Shown piece after piece: positions 45,237-55,143 of a DNA stretch of 64,000 bases. The position numbers were made by a program, and so were the translations under genes. The notes under the pieces were generated by a model. It saw nothing but the letters and a program-made list of their open reading frames with translations, did not search any database and was not told the origin of the DNA. The first letter of the stretch is position 1; each line of letters starts with the position of its first letter. Origin of the DNA: Constrictibacter sp. MBR-5 (lineage in GTDB: Bacteria > Pseudomonadota > Alphaproteobacteria > JAJUGE01); the NCBI RefSeq assembly GCF_040549485.1, contig NZ_JBEPTK010000001.1, positions 496,001 to 560,000 of the forward strand, given 5' to 3'.

Positions 45237-46940
45237 GTGAAAAGCGTCTTCCGCATCTTCTTCAGTATCTACGCCAGCAAGCAGTTCAGGATCATCGGCT
45301 GCTTGGCCCTTGCAGCGCTGGTCGAGGCCGTCGGCTTGGCAACACTGCTACCCGTCCTCAATACCATAGGCGGCGGCGGCGAGAGCAAAGCGGGCGCGGT
45401 CCTGAACGACGTCTTCGCGCGGATCGGCCTGCATCCCGACATGCTGACGCTCACCCTGATCATCGTGATCCTGATGATCCTGAAGGCCGGGCTCAGCGTC
45501 CTAGCCATGAGTTACGTCGGCTATGCCGTCGCCGACCTCGCGACGAAGCTGCGGCTGGAACTGGTGGCGCGCCTGATCCGGGCGCGCTGGTCCTATTTCG
45601 TCGGGCAGCCCGTCGGGCGGATTTCCAACATCGCCGGGCTGGAGGTGACGCGATCGGCGGAAGCGTACCTGATGTCGGCACAAGCCATCACGCTGATGAT
45701 ACAGGCGGCCGGCTATACCGTGGTCGCCCTGTTCATCTCCTGGCCGATCGCCCTGGTCGCCATCGGCGGCGGCGGCGCGATGACCCTGCTGCTGCAGAGG
45801 TTCGTGCGCAAGACGCGCCGGGCGGGGCGCCGCCAGACCCAGCGAACGAGCGAACTCGTCATTCAGCTCAACGATGCCCTGGTCGGTATCAAGCCGCTGA
45901 AAGCGATGGCCCGTCACGCCCAGGTCATCCGCTTCCTGGAAGGCAAGATTGCCGAACTGCGGCGCGCGCTGCGCCAGCAGACGCTGTCGAAACAGATGAC
46001 CAAGTACATTCAGGAGCCTTTACTGGTCATTTTCCTCGCGGTCGGCCTCTATGTAACGACGACCTTCTGGGGCATCCCGCTGTCGGAACTGCTGGTGATG
46101 GGCCTGCTGATCGAGCGGACGATAAGCAGCGTCGGTAAGGTGCAGCAGGAGGTGCAGAAGGCCGCGGCCGTCGAAAGTGCCTTCTGGTCGGTACACCGAC
46201 TGGTGGAGGAAGCCGGCGCCGAAGCGGAAACTCACATCGGCACGCGGGGCCCCACGCTGACGAAAGGTTGCTCGTTCCGTCACGTCCACTTCTCGTTCGG
46301 CGACACCAAGGTGCTGAATGACGTTTCGATCGATATTCCCGCGGCGAGCGTCACGGTCATCACCGGCGGCTCCGGTGCGGGCAAGACCACGATGACCGAC
46401 CTGTTGCTGGCACTGCACGCCCCGGACGGCGGCGAGATCCTGATCGACGGCGCGCCCCTCGGCGAGATCGACGTGGCGCAGTGGCGCAGCATGGTGGGCT
46501 ACGTCCCGCAGGAACTCATCCTGTTCAACGATTCGATCGCCGCGAACGTGACCCTCGGTGACCCGACCCTGTCGGAGGAACGCGTAGTCGACGCCCTCAC
46601 TGCGGCGGGCGCCCTCGATTTCGTCGAGAAGCTGCCCGACGGCATCCATACCCAGGTCGGCGAACGCGGCTCCCGGCTGTCGGGCGGGCAGCGTCAGCGG
46701 ATCGCGATCGCGCGGGCACTGGTGCACGAGCCGAAGCTGCTGATCCTGGACGAGGTGACGAGCGCGCTCGACCCGGAGACCGAGGCGAGCATCTGCCGCA
46801 ACATCCGCGCCCTCACTGCCCGCGGCATCACGGCGCTCGCGATCACCCACCGCGAGGCGTGGCTGGCCGCGGCCGATCGGGTCTATCACCTGGAGGAAGG
46901 CGTGGCCGAGCGGCTCCGGGTGGACCAGCCGGCCGCTTAG
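45237..46940 (+). CDS. ABC exporter (fused membrane and ATPase domains)
   Basis: 567 aa from a GTG. About six membrane helices occupy the first 320 residues. The nucleotide-binding domain has Walker A ITGGSGAGKTTMTDLLLAL, Q-loop VPQELILFNDSI, signature [18 protein letters not shown] and Walker B LLILDEVTSALDPE. It resembles MsbA/lipid-linked glycan exporters and probably flips a glycolipid precursor made by the neighbouring genes. A homodimer is expected. It is convergent with the uracil-DNA glycosylase gene. Confidence 0.9.
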   Translation: MKSVFRIFFSIYASKQFRIIGCLALAALVEAVGLATLLPVLNTIGGGGESKAGAVLNDVFARIGLHPDMLTLTLIIVILMILKAGLSVLAMSYVGYAVADLATKLRLELVARLIRARWSYFVGQPVGRISNIAGLEVTRSAEAYLMSAQAITLMIQAAGYTVVALFISWPIALVAIGGGGAMTLLLQRFVRKTRRAGRRQTQRTSELVIQLNDALVGIKPLKAMARHAQVIRFLEGKIAELRRALRQQTLSKQMTKYIQEPLLVIFLAVGLYVTTTFWGIPLSELLVMGLLIERTISSVGKVQQEVQKAAAVESAFWSVHRLVEEAGAEAETHIGTRGPTLTKGCSFRHVHFSFGDTKVLNDVSIDIPAASVTVITGGSGAGKTTMTDLLLALHAPDGGEILIDGAPLGEIDVAQWRSMVGYVPQELILFNDSIAANVTLGDPTLSEERVVDALTAAGALDFVEKLPDGIHTQVGERGSRLSGGQRQRIAIARALVHEPKLLILDEVTSALDPETEASICRNIRALTARGITALAITHREAWLAAADRVYHLEEGVAERLRVDQPAA

Positions 46941-47617
46941 GCGGGGTCGGCACCCATCCGTTTCGCGACCGCCCGCAGCACGTCGTGGAACATCGCCTCG
47001 GTCAGCCGGCCGGTGTTCGTGTTGTAGCGCGAGCAGTGATAGCTGTCGGCGAGCACCAGCCCGGCCGGCAGCATGTGCTCCGCGCCGTGCCGGAAGGGAT
47101 GGTCCTTCAGCCGCGCACCCAGCGTCGTCAGCACAGTCTCATGCGCCACTCGTCCGAGGGCCAGGATCACGCGCAGTGCCGGCAGCGCCGCGATCTCCGC
47201 CCGCAGGAAGGCGCGGCAGGTCGCGATCTCGCCGCCCGTCGGCTTGTTCGCCGGCGGCAGGCAGCGCACGGCATTGGTGATGCGGCAGCCGACCAGTTCC
47301 AGCCCGTCGTCGGCGCGCCGGTCGAACGTCCCGCGCGCCAGGCCGAAGCGGACGAGCGTCGGATAGAGCAGGTCGCCGGCATAGTCGCCGGTGAAGGGGC
47401 GCCCCGTCCGGTTGGCGCCCTTCAGGCCAGGCGCCAGCCCGACGACGAGCAGCCGCGCATCGGTCGAGCCGAACGGCGGCACCGGCGCGTTGTGCCAGTC
47501 GGGCCCGCACGACCGCCGCAACTCCTCGCGGAAGGCGACCAGTCGCGGACACAGCGGACAGTCGCGGTCCGGCAGCGTGCCGGGCGCGACGGCCGTCGGC
47601 GGGGCCGCACGCGTCAA
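46937..47617 (-). CDS. uracil-DNA glycosylase, family 5 (UdgB-like)
   Basis: 226 aa from a TTG that overlaps the TetR stop (TTGA). It has Cys-x2-Cys (DCPLCPRL) and two more Cys (ELVGCRITNAVRC), consistent with the 4Fe-4S cluster of these enzymes. The active-site loop is GLAPGLKGANRTGRPFTGDYAG, and the C-terminal loop HCSRYNTNTGRLT. It excises uracil (and related deaminated bases) from DNA. Coupling to a TetR gene is unusual for a housekeeping repair gene. Confidence 0.9.
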   Translation of the reverse strand: MTRAAPPTAVAPGTLPDRDCPLCPRLVAFREELRRSCGPDWHNAPVPPFGSTDARLLVVGLAPGLKGANRTGRPFTGDYAGDLLYPTLVRFGLARGTFDRRADDGLELVGCRITNAVRCLPPANKPTGGEIATCRAFLRAEIAALPALRVILALGRVAHETVLTTLGARLKDHPFRHGAEHMLPAGLVLADSYHCSRYNTNTGRLTEAMFHDVLRAVAKRMGADPA

Positions 47618-48312
47618 GACAGGTCCGCCACGGCGACGACCTGATCGGAGGCGGGCAACGCCAGCGATCCGGCGATCATCTCGATCAGCGTGGCTGTGGT
47701 CATGGCGAGTGCGGCACGCGCCTCCGGGCCCGGATCGGCGGCCAGCATCCGCTCGCGCTCGGCGAGCGAATGGATGATCAGCGTCGTCGTCAGCGCCAGC
47801 CGCTCGCGCAGCACGGCGCGCGGAATCTCGGCCAGCAGCCACGGTACCAGCGCGGCGATGCGCCGGATGCCCTCGTCGTGGCGGCCGCGCACGATTTCCC
47901 ACATGCGCAGCCCCGGCGTCGCATAGACCTGTGCGGTGAACCGGACATAGGCCTTGCCGTCCGGCCCACCGTCCACCTGCTCGGCGAACGGCAGCACCAG
48001 CGCCTCGGCGATGCGGCGCAGCGCTTCCGCCCGCGGCAGGGTGTCGACGCCGGCGATGAGTTCCAGGCGCCGCGCATTCACCACCGCCATGCGGCGCGCG
48101 AAGATCTCCCGGATCAGGTCGGTCTTCGTGCCGAAATGATACTGCAGCGCCGACGCGTTGCGCTGCCCCGCTTCCGCGGTGATCCGCGCGATCGAGACGC
48201 CGTCTATGCCGTGCTCGGCGAACAGGCGCTCCGCGGCATCGAGAATGCGCTCGCGGGTCTTCGCCTCGCCGCGCACCGGGCGATCGGAGTGGTCGTCGTC
48301 CAGAGGCCCCAT
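47614..48312 (-). CDS. TetR-family regulator
   Basis: 232 aa. The N-terminal DNA-binding domain has RILDAAERLFAEHGIDGVSI and the recognition helix QRNASALQYHFGTKTDLIREIF. The C-terminal domain (about 90-225) is of the larger TetR type. It is divergent from the TauD-like dioxygenase gene, with a perfect palindrome between, so it probably controls that gene and itself. The uracil-DNA glycosylase gene is coupled downstream. The ligand is unknown. Confidence 0.9.
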   Translation of the reverse strand: MGPLDDDHSDRPVRGEAKTRERILDAAERLFAEHGIDGVSIARITAEAGQRNASALQYHFGTKTDLIREIFARRMAVVNARRLELIAGVDTLPRAEALRRIAEALVLPFAEQVDGGPDGKAYVRFTAQVYATPGLRMWEIVRGRHDEGIRRIAALVPWLLAEIPRAVLRERLALTTTLIIHSLAERERMLAADPGPEARAALAMTTATLIEMIAGSLALPASDQVVAVADLS

Positions 48313-48329
48313 GGGTCGATTCGCTTTCC

Positions 48330-48345
48330 TAATGCGAACGCATTA
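48330..48345. promoter_or_regulatory. palindromic operator between TetR gene and dioxygenase
   Basis: TAATGCGAACGCATTA has perfect 7-base arms (48330-48336, 48339-48345) around AA. It lies 18 bases before the TetR start and 45 bases before the dioxygenase ATG. A single strong dyad in a TetR divergent gap is the expected operator. Confidence 0.75.
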
Positions 48346-48389
48346 AATCTGCGTTAAGCTTACGCCAACATCCAGCGAGGAGGACGCCA

Positions 48390-49466
48390 ATGGCTACGGC
48401 ACCCGCCGACAATTTCACACCGCCCCGCCCCTTCGTCGAAGGGCCGTCGGCCTGGACCGGTGCCGAGATGCGCAAGACCGACGCGTGGATATACCGCCTG
48501 TCGGACGCCCAGATCGCCGAACTCGAGGCCGCGATGCGCGCGACCCAGGCGAAGGGCCTGGATATCGCCGCCATCGGACGCGACCAGTTCCCGCTTCCGA
48601 CACTCGGATCCGAACTTCTGAAGATCGAAGACGAGATCGTCAACGGTCGCGGCTTCGTTCTCATCCGCGGCATCCCGGTGGAGCGCTACTCGGTCGCCGA
48701 GGCGGCGACCATCTATTACGGCCTAGGCAGTTGGCTCGGCAACGCGCGGTCGCAGAATGCCAAGGGGCACGTCCTCGGCCATGTGCGCGATCTTGGCCTG
48801 TCGGCGGAGAAGGACCCCAACGTCCGCATCTACCAGACGACCGAGCGCCAGACCTATCACACGGACTCCTGCGACATCGTCGGCCTGCTCTGCCTGAAGA
48901 CGGCGAAATCCGGCGGCTTCAGCAGCATCGTCAGCTCGATGACCATCTACAACGTCATGGCGGCGAAGCGCCCGGATCTCGCGGCGCGGCTGATGCAGCC
49001 CTTCGCCACCGACCGGCGCGGCGAGGTGCCCGCGGGCAAGAAGCCCTATTTCGAGATCCCGGTGTTCAACGACTATGCGGGCAATCTCTCGGTGATCTAC
49101 GCCCGCCGCTACATCGACTCGGCCCAGCGGTTCCCCGATGCGCGCCGGCTGACGGCGGAAGACGTCGAGGCGCTCGATTATTTCGACAGTCTCGCCAACG
49201 ATTCCGAGCTGCGCCTCGACATGGAGTTCAAGCCGGGCGACATGCAGTTCCTGCACAATCACACCCTGCTGCACGACCGCACGGCCTATGTCGACTGGGA
49301 CGAGCCGGAGAAGAAGCGCCACCTGCTGCGCCTGTGGCTGGCCGCGCCGAACGGCCGCGAACTGCCGCCGGTCTATGCCGAGCGGTACGGGACGGTGACT
49401 ATCGGCGACCGCGGCGGGATCATCTGCGACGAAACCCGCCTGCACGCACCGCTGGATCCGGTCTGA
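48390..49466 (+). CDS. TauD/TfdA-family Fe(II)/2-oxoglutarate dioxygenase
   Basis: 358 aa. The facial triad reads H157 and D159 in YHTDSCD and the distal histidine H295 in HNHTLLHDRTAY. An Arg after it (HLLRLWL, R314) can bind 2-oxoglutarate. The fold is the TauD/TfdA double-stranded helix, with family members acting on sulfonates, aryl-oxyacetates and other acids; substrate cannot be read. It is divergent from the TetR gene with a palindromic operator and followed by a terminator. Confidence 0.9.
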   Translation: MATAPADNFTPPRPFVEGPSAWTGAEMRKTDAWIYRLSDAQIAELEAAMRATQAKGLDIAAIGRDQFPLPTLGSELLKIEDEIVNGRGFVLIRGIPVERYSVAEAATIYYGLGSWLGNARSQNAKGHVLGHVRDLGLSAEKDPNVRIYQTTERQTYHTDSCDIVGLLCLKTAKSGGFSSIVSSMTIYNVMAAKRPDLAARLMQPFATDRRGEVPAGKKPYFEIPVFNDYAGNLSVIYARRYIDSAQRFPDARRLTAEDVEALDYFDSLANDSELRLDMEFKPGDMQFLHNHTLLHDRTAYVDWDEPEKKRHLLRLWLAAPNGRELPPVYAERYGTVTIGDRGGIICDETRLHAPLDPV

Positions 49467-49511
49467 GCCGGCGACGGTTCGGCCGGTCCGGCCGGTCCGG
49501 CTCGCACGACG

Positions 49512-49547
49512 AACGGCGGCGTCCCGCATCGCGGGCGCCGCCGTTTT
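49512..49547 (+). terminator. terminator of the dioxygenase gene
   Basis: A long stem: AACGGCGGCG (49512-49521) pairs with CGCCGCCGTT (49536-49545), with a one-base bulge, an inner 5-bp stem CCCGC/GCGGG and a 3-base ATC loop. TTTT at 49544-49547 closes the stem on the plus strand. It touches the tadC stop and may also serve the converging tad operon. Confidence 0.75.
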
Positions 49548-50491
49548 CACATCTTCGAGAACATGTCGATCAGGTCGAGGATCGCCGGGCTGAGCAGGAC
49601 CAGGAACAGCGCCGGGAGGATGAAGACGATCAGCGGCACCGTCATGATCGCCGGCAGCCGTGCCGCCTTCTCCTCCGCCTTGACCATGCGCTGGGTGCGC
49701 AGTTCGGCGGCGAGCACGCGCAGCGACTGGGCCAGCGGCGTGCCGAACCGCTCCGTCTGGATCAGCGTGTTCACCAGCGCCTGCACGCCGGGAACGGCGG
49801 CGGTGCGCTGCGCCAGATGCTCCAGCGCCTTGCGGCGCTCCGGCAGGAAGCGCAGTTCGATGACGGTGTGGCCGATCTCGTCGGCCATGGCCAGCGAGTT
49901 GCCGGCGATCTCGCGTGCGACGCGCTCCATCGCCGCGTCCAGCGACAGGCCGGCCTCGGTGCAGACGACCATCAGGTCGAGCGCGTCGGGCAGGTTCCGG
50001 CGCACCTCGGTGGCGCGCCGGGTGACGGCGTTGCGGATGAAGAGCTCCGGTGCATAGCTGCCGGCGAGCGCCGTCCCGATCACCGCGAGCAGCTTCATCG
50101 TCGCCGAAAGATTGAACATGTTCAGGCCGTAGACTGCGAAGACCGAGGTCGCCGCGACCCCGAGCGGCAGGACGATCTTGCAGAACAGATAGACGATGGT
50201 TGCGTCCGACCGGCGCCAGCCCGCCTGCGCCAGCCGCTCGGCGATCTGCTTTGCCTGGTTGCTGCGGAGAAGATCGAACTTCTCCACGGTCTTGCGCATG
50301 AACTGCGCCATGGATTCGCGGGTACCGGCGTTGCGCGTGGTCGAGCGCCGGGCGCCGCGCTGCGCTGCAACCGACTTGATCCGCGCGTCCATCGGATCGC
50401 GGCGGAACATCATGGCGACGACCAGGAAGACGAGCATCGTCGAGATCCCGGTCGCGAACAGGATCATCGTCTCGGTCGAGAGCCCCATCAT
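49547..50491 (-). CDS. tadC: Tad pilus inner-membrane protein TadC
   Basis: 314 aa with a type II secretion F domain. TM near the N-terminus (TETMILFATGISTMLVFLVVA), then the F-domain (about 155-290) with LPDALDLMVVCTEAGLSLDAAMERVAREIA, and C-terminal helices (LIVFILPALFLVLLSPAILD). With TadB it forms the platform that couples the CpaF motor to pilin polymerisation. It is the last tad gene here: tadD and tadEFG are not downstream. It starts 12 bases after tadB. Confidence 0.92.
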   Translation of the reverse strand: MMGLSTETMILFATGISTMLVFLVVAMMFRRDPMDARIKSVAAQRGARRSTTRNAGTRESMAQFMRKTVEKFDLLRSNQAKQIAERLAQAGWRRSDATIVYLFCKIVLPLGVAATSVFAVYGLNMFNLSATMKLLAVIGTALAGSYAPELFIRNAVTRRATEVRRNLPDALDLMVVCTEAGLSLDAAMERVAREIAGNSLAMADEIGHTVIELRFLPERRKALEHLAQRTAAVPGVQALVNTLIQTERFGTPLAQSLRVLAAELRTQRMVKAEEKAARLPAIMTVPLIVFILPALFLVLLSPAILDLIDMFSKM

Positions 50492-50503
50492 CGGTTCCCG
50501 CTC

Positions 50504-51480
50504 CTAGATCTGGAACTTGGCCATGCGCGACATCACGAAGATGCCGAGCGCCTCGGTGCAGATCGCCGCCCCCAGCAGCATCTTGCCGCGCGGGTCCGTG
50601 AAGAGCGCCGACGCATAGTCGGGATTCAGCAGCATCATCGCGCCGAACAGCAGCACCGGCAGCGCGCCGACGATCCAGGCGCTGGCACGCGCCTCGGACG
50701 CCATGGCGCGGACCTTCTGCTGCATCTGGTGGCGCCGGCGGATGATGTCGGACAGGTTCTCCAGCGTCTCCGCCAGGTTGCCGCCCGTCTCGCGCTGTAC
50801 ACCCATGCTGATGACGAGAAAATTGAACTCCGGGATCTGCAGGCGGGCCGCGACCGACCACAGCGCCTCGTCCATGTTCTGGCCGAGCCGCACCTGATCG
50901 ACCACCGCCTGGAACTCGCCCGCCACCGGGTCGGCCAGTTCCGTCGCGATCGACTTCATCGCCTCGCCGACCGGCAGACCGGAGCGGACGCCGCGCACGA
51001 TCTGGTCGATCGCCTCGGGGAACTGGGTCAGGAACTTGTTGGTGCGCCGGTTGATCATCATGCCGAGCCACAGGTGCGGCAGCAGCAGGCCCAGCCCGAC
51101 GCCGATGATCGCCGCGACCGGCAGGCCGAGCCCGGCGATCAGGACCGCACCGCCGAACGCGATCCCGCCGAGCACCAGGTTCAGCAGGATGTAGCCGCCG
51201 ATCCCTAACCGGCTACCCGAACGACGCAGCCGGCCGGTCAGCGCCGCCTGCCGCGCCATGCCGCGGCCGAACAGCCCCTCCATCCGCTGCTGGCGGTTCA
51301 GGCGGTCGCGCCGCTGGATCGTCGCCGCCAGGTCGGAGTCGCCGTAGCTGGTCGACCGGATGGCCACCCGCTCCAGCCGCGCCTTCCGCTTCGCCGCCGT
51401 CTTGTCGTTGCCGGCGGTCGCGACCAGCAATGCGACGAAAGTGGCGAAGACGCCGCAGAAGATGGCGACGGCGATCGGAT

Positions 51481-51502
<22 letters not shown>
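50504..51502 (-). CDS. tadB: Tad pilus inner-membrane protein TadB
   Basis: 332 aa from the ATG at 51502, which lies 22 bases inside the ATPase gene. An N-terminal helix (VAIFCGVFATFVALLVATAG) is followed by a middle pair of helices and the F-domain (about 170-290) with FPEAIDQIVRGVRSGLPVGEAMKSIATE and MGVQRETGGNLAETLENLSDIIR, then C-terminal helices. Typical TadB length. It works with TadC as the assembly platform. The upstream open frame overlaps the ATPase and was rejected. Confidence 0.92.
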
Positions 51503-53235
<1,733 letters not shown>

Positions 53236-53243
53236 CTAAATCC

Positions 53244-54443
53244 TCACTTCCGATTCAGGCGCCAGAAGGGCCGCTTCGCCGGCTTCGTGGTGCCGACCAG
53301 CGTCGTCGTCAGAGCGCTGAGCGCCGCGGTCGCCGCCGAGCGCTTGTCCGACGCGAGCGCCGTTCCGAGGTTCGCGGCGGTCGACGCCGACTTGGCGTCG
53401 ATCGGGATCGTGCAGTCGATCTTGCCGTCCAGGCCCTTCTCGAAGTCCGCCTTGGCGAGCTGGCCGCTCTTCCGGGTGCCGACCAGGTTCGCGACGATCA
53501 GCTGGCGCGCCTCGATTCCGGCGGCCCCGGCGAACCGCCGCACGCGATTGACGTCGCGCAGGCTCGCCAGCGACAGGTCGCACACGATGACGATCTCGCT
53601 CGCGACCGACAGCAGGTCCGGCTGCGCCACGACCAGGCGCGTCGGCATGTCGATGAAGATCGTGTCGTAGGTCTCCCCCAGCGCGGTCACCAGCTTGCGC
53701 ACCGCCTGGGGCTCGATCGTCATCGCGTCGTCCAGGGGCTCCTCGCCGCCGAGCACCGCGAACCGCTCCGACGCCTTCACCACCGCGCGCTCCAGGAACA
53801 CCTCGTCGATCCGGTCCGGATCGCTGAGCGCGTCGCGCAGACCGGTCCCCGGATCGAGGTCCAGCGACAGCGCCACCGTGCCGAGCTGCAAGTCCATGTC
53901 GACGAGACAGACCTTGCGCTGCAGCTGGTTGGCCGCGAGCCAGGCGCAGTTCATGGCGACGGTGGTCGCACCCACGCCGCCGCGCGAACCGACGAAGAGG
54001 ATCGTCCGGGCACCCGACTTGGACTGCGGCGACAGCGTCGCCTCGGTCCGTGCGAGCGCGTCGCGGAAGGCCTCCGGCGTCGCCGGCTTGAGCAGATAGT
54101 CCGAGGCGCCCGCCCCCAGCATCCGGCGGTAGAACGCGACGTCGTTGACCGTGCCCAGAACGATGACCCGCGCCTCGCGCTCGAGCATGCCGATCAGGGC
54201 ACGTACGTCGGCGTCGGGATCGTCGGAGTCGGCGACGTCGACGACCAGGATCCGCGGCGGATCGACGATCGCCAGTGCGCGTGCCGCCGTCGAAACCCCG
54301 CCCGACTGTACGCAGGAGGGCGGCCATCCGCGCTCGGCGGCGATCCGGCCAATGACCTCGCGCGTGACGTCGTCGCCGACGAAGGCGGCGAGCGGCTCAC
54401 GCTCGACGTCCGCCGCGTTCGGGGCCGCTAGTGCTCGTCCCAT
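53244..54443 (-). CDS. cpaE: Tad pilus localisation ATPase CpaE/TadZ
   Basis: 399 aa. An N-terminal receiver-like domain (about 25-130) precedes a MinD/ParA-like ATPase with deviant Walker A FVGSRGGVGATTVAMN, in which Ala replaces the usual Lys, as in many TadZ proteins. CLVDMDLQLGTVALSLDLDPG is the switch region. It places the Tad machine at a pole or assembly site. The start shares one base with the cpaD stop, and the gene ends 9 bases before cpaF. Confidence 0.92.
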   Translation of the reverse strand: MGRALAAPNAADVEREPLAAFVGDDVTREVIGRIAAERGWPPSCVQSGGVSTAARALAIVDPPRILVVDVADSDDPDADVRALIGMLEREARVIVLGTVNDVAFYRRMLGAGASDYLLKPATPEAFRDALARTEATLSPQSKSGARTILFVGSRGGVGATTVAMNCAWLAANQLQRKVCLVDMDLQLGTVALSLDLDPGTGLRDALSDPDRIDEVFLERAVVKASERFAVLGGEEPLDDAMTIEPQAVRKLVTALGETYDTIFIDMPTRLVVAQPDLLSVASEIVIVCDLSLASLRDVNRVRRFAGAAGIEARQLIVANLVGTRKSGQLAKADFEKGLDGKIDCTIPIDAKSASTAANLGTALASDKRSAATAALSALTTTLVGTTKPAKRPFWRLNRK

Positions 54444-55135
54444 CAGTTGGACCCTCCCGTGGTGGAGACCGTCTTGGCGCCGGACTTCGCGGCATCCTTG
54501 ACCGCTTCGCGGTAGTTCCGGATCGTGCCGGCCATGCGCTCGCCGTCGGCCAAGCCCGGGTCACGGCCCTGGACCAGGTCGCCGGGGTCGGCCAGCATGC
54601 GTGCGAAGTTGACCGTCGTGGCGCAGCCGTGGTTGCTGGCCGGGGTGTTGGTGAAGTCGGCGCCGGTCTGCTTGCGGAAATCGGGGCAGTCGGGCAGCAC
54701 GATGTCGTAGCGGCCGACATAGATGACCGCCCGCGCCGGATCGGTCGCCGGCACCGTGCCGGGAACGCCCTCGACCAGGGCGCCCGGGCGGAAGCCCTTC
54801 GCGTCCAGCCAGGCCGACAAGGCCTGCATCCGCTGGTCCGCCACCACCGCACCCGCAGCTGCCGGCGCCGTGTCGATATAGACCCGGGCGGCGGGGTCGT
54901 TGACGTAGGGTCGAACGAAGCGCTCGAGCGCGGCGATTTCGCCGGCAGGCGGCGTCGTCCTGCCGATGCCGAACTCGATCGCATGGCGCTCGATCTTCCA
55001 CTCGGCCTGGGTCACCTTCTCGATGCCGGCGACCTCGGGATAGATCGCCTGGGACGAGCAGGCCGCCAGGAGAAGGCCGACGGCGACCGGCAGGATCCCT
55101 GCGCGAAGCCGGCGGTTTGCATGTTCGACGGTCAT
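54443..55135 (-). CDS. cpaD: Tad pilus lipoprotein CpaD
   Basis: 230 aa from the ATG at 55135, with GAGGA 6 bases upstream; a GTG at 55147 that overlaps the cpaC stop is a less likely start. Lipoprotein signal PVAVGLLLAACSS anchors it in the outer membrane. The body includes RFVRPYVNDPAARVYIDTAP, DCPDFRKQTG and NHGCATTVNFARMLADPGDLV, all typical of CpaD. It helps the CpaC secretin assemble. Gene order and overlaps match cpa operons. Confidence 0.88.
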   Translation of the reverse strand: MTVEHANRRLRAGILPVAVGLLLAACSSQAIYPEVAGIEKVTQAEWKIERHAIEFGIGRTTPPAGEIAALERFVRPYVNDPAARVYIDTAPAAAGAVVADQRMQALSAWLDAKGFRPGALVEGVPGTVPATDPARAVIYVGRYDIVLPDCPDFRKQTGADFTNTPASNHGCATTVNFARMLADPGDLVQGRDPGLADGERMAGTIRNYREAVKDAAKSGAKTVSTTGGSN

Positions 55136-55143
55136 GACGATCC

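Noticed and set aside
48485-51208. 907-residue plus-strand frame across the dioxygenase and tadB/tadC genes
   Set aside because: It is composed of Arg/Asp/His-rich sequence from reverse or shifted frames of real genes, with no domain and no ribosome-binding site.
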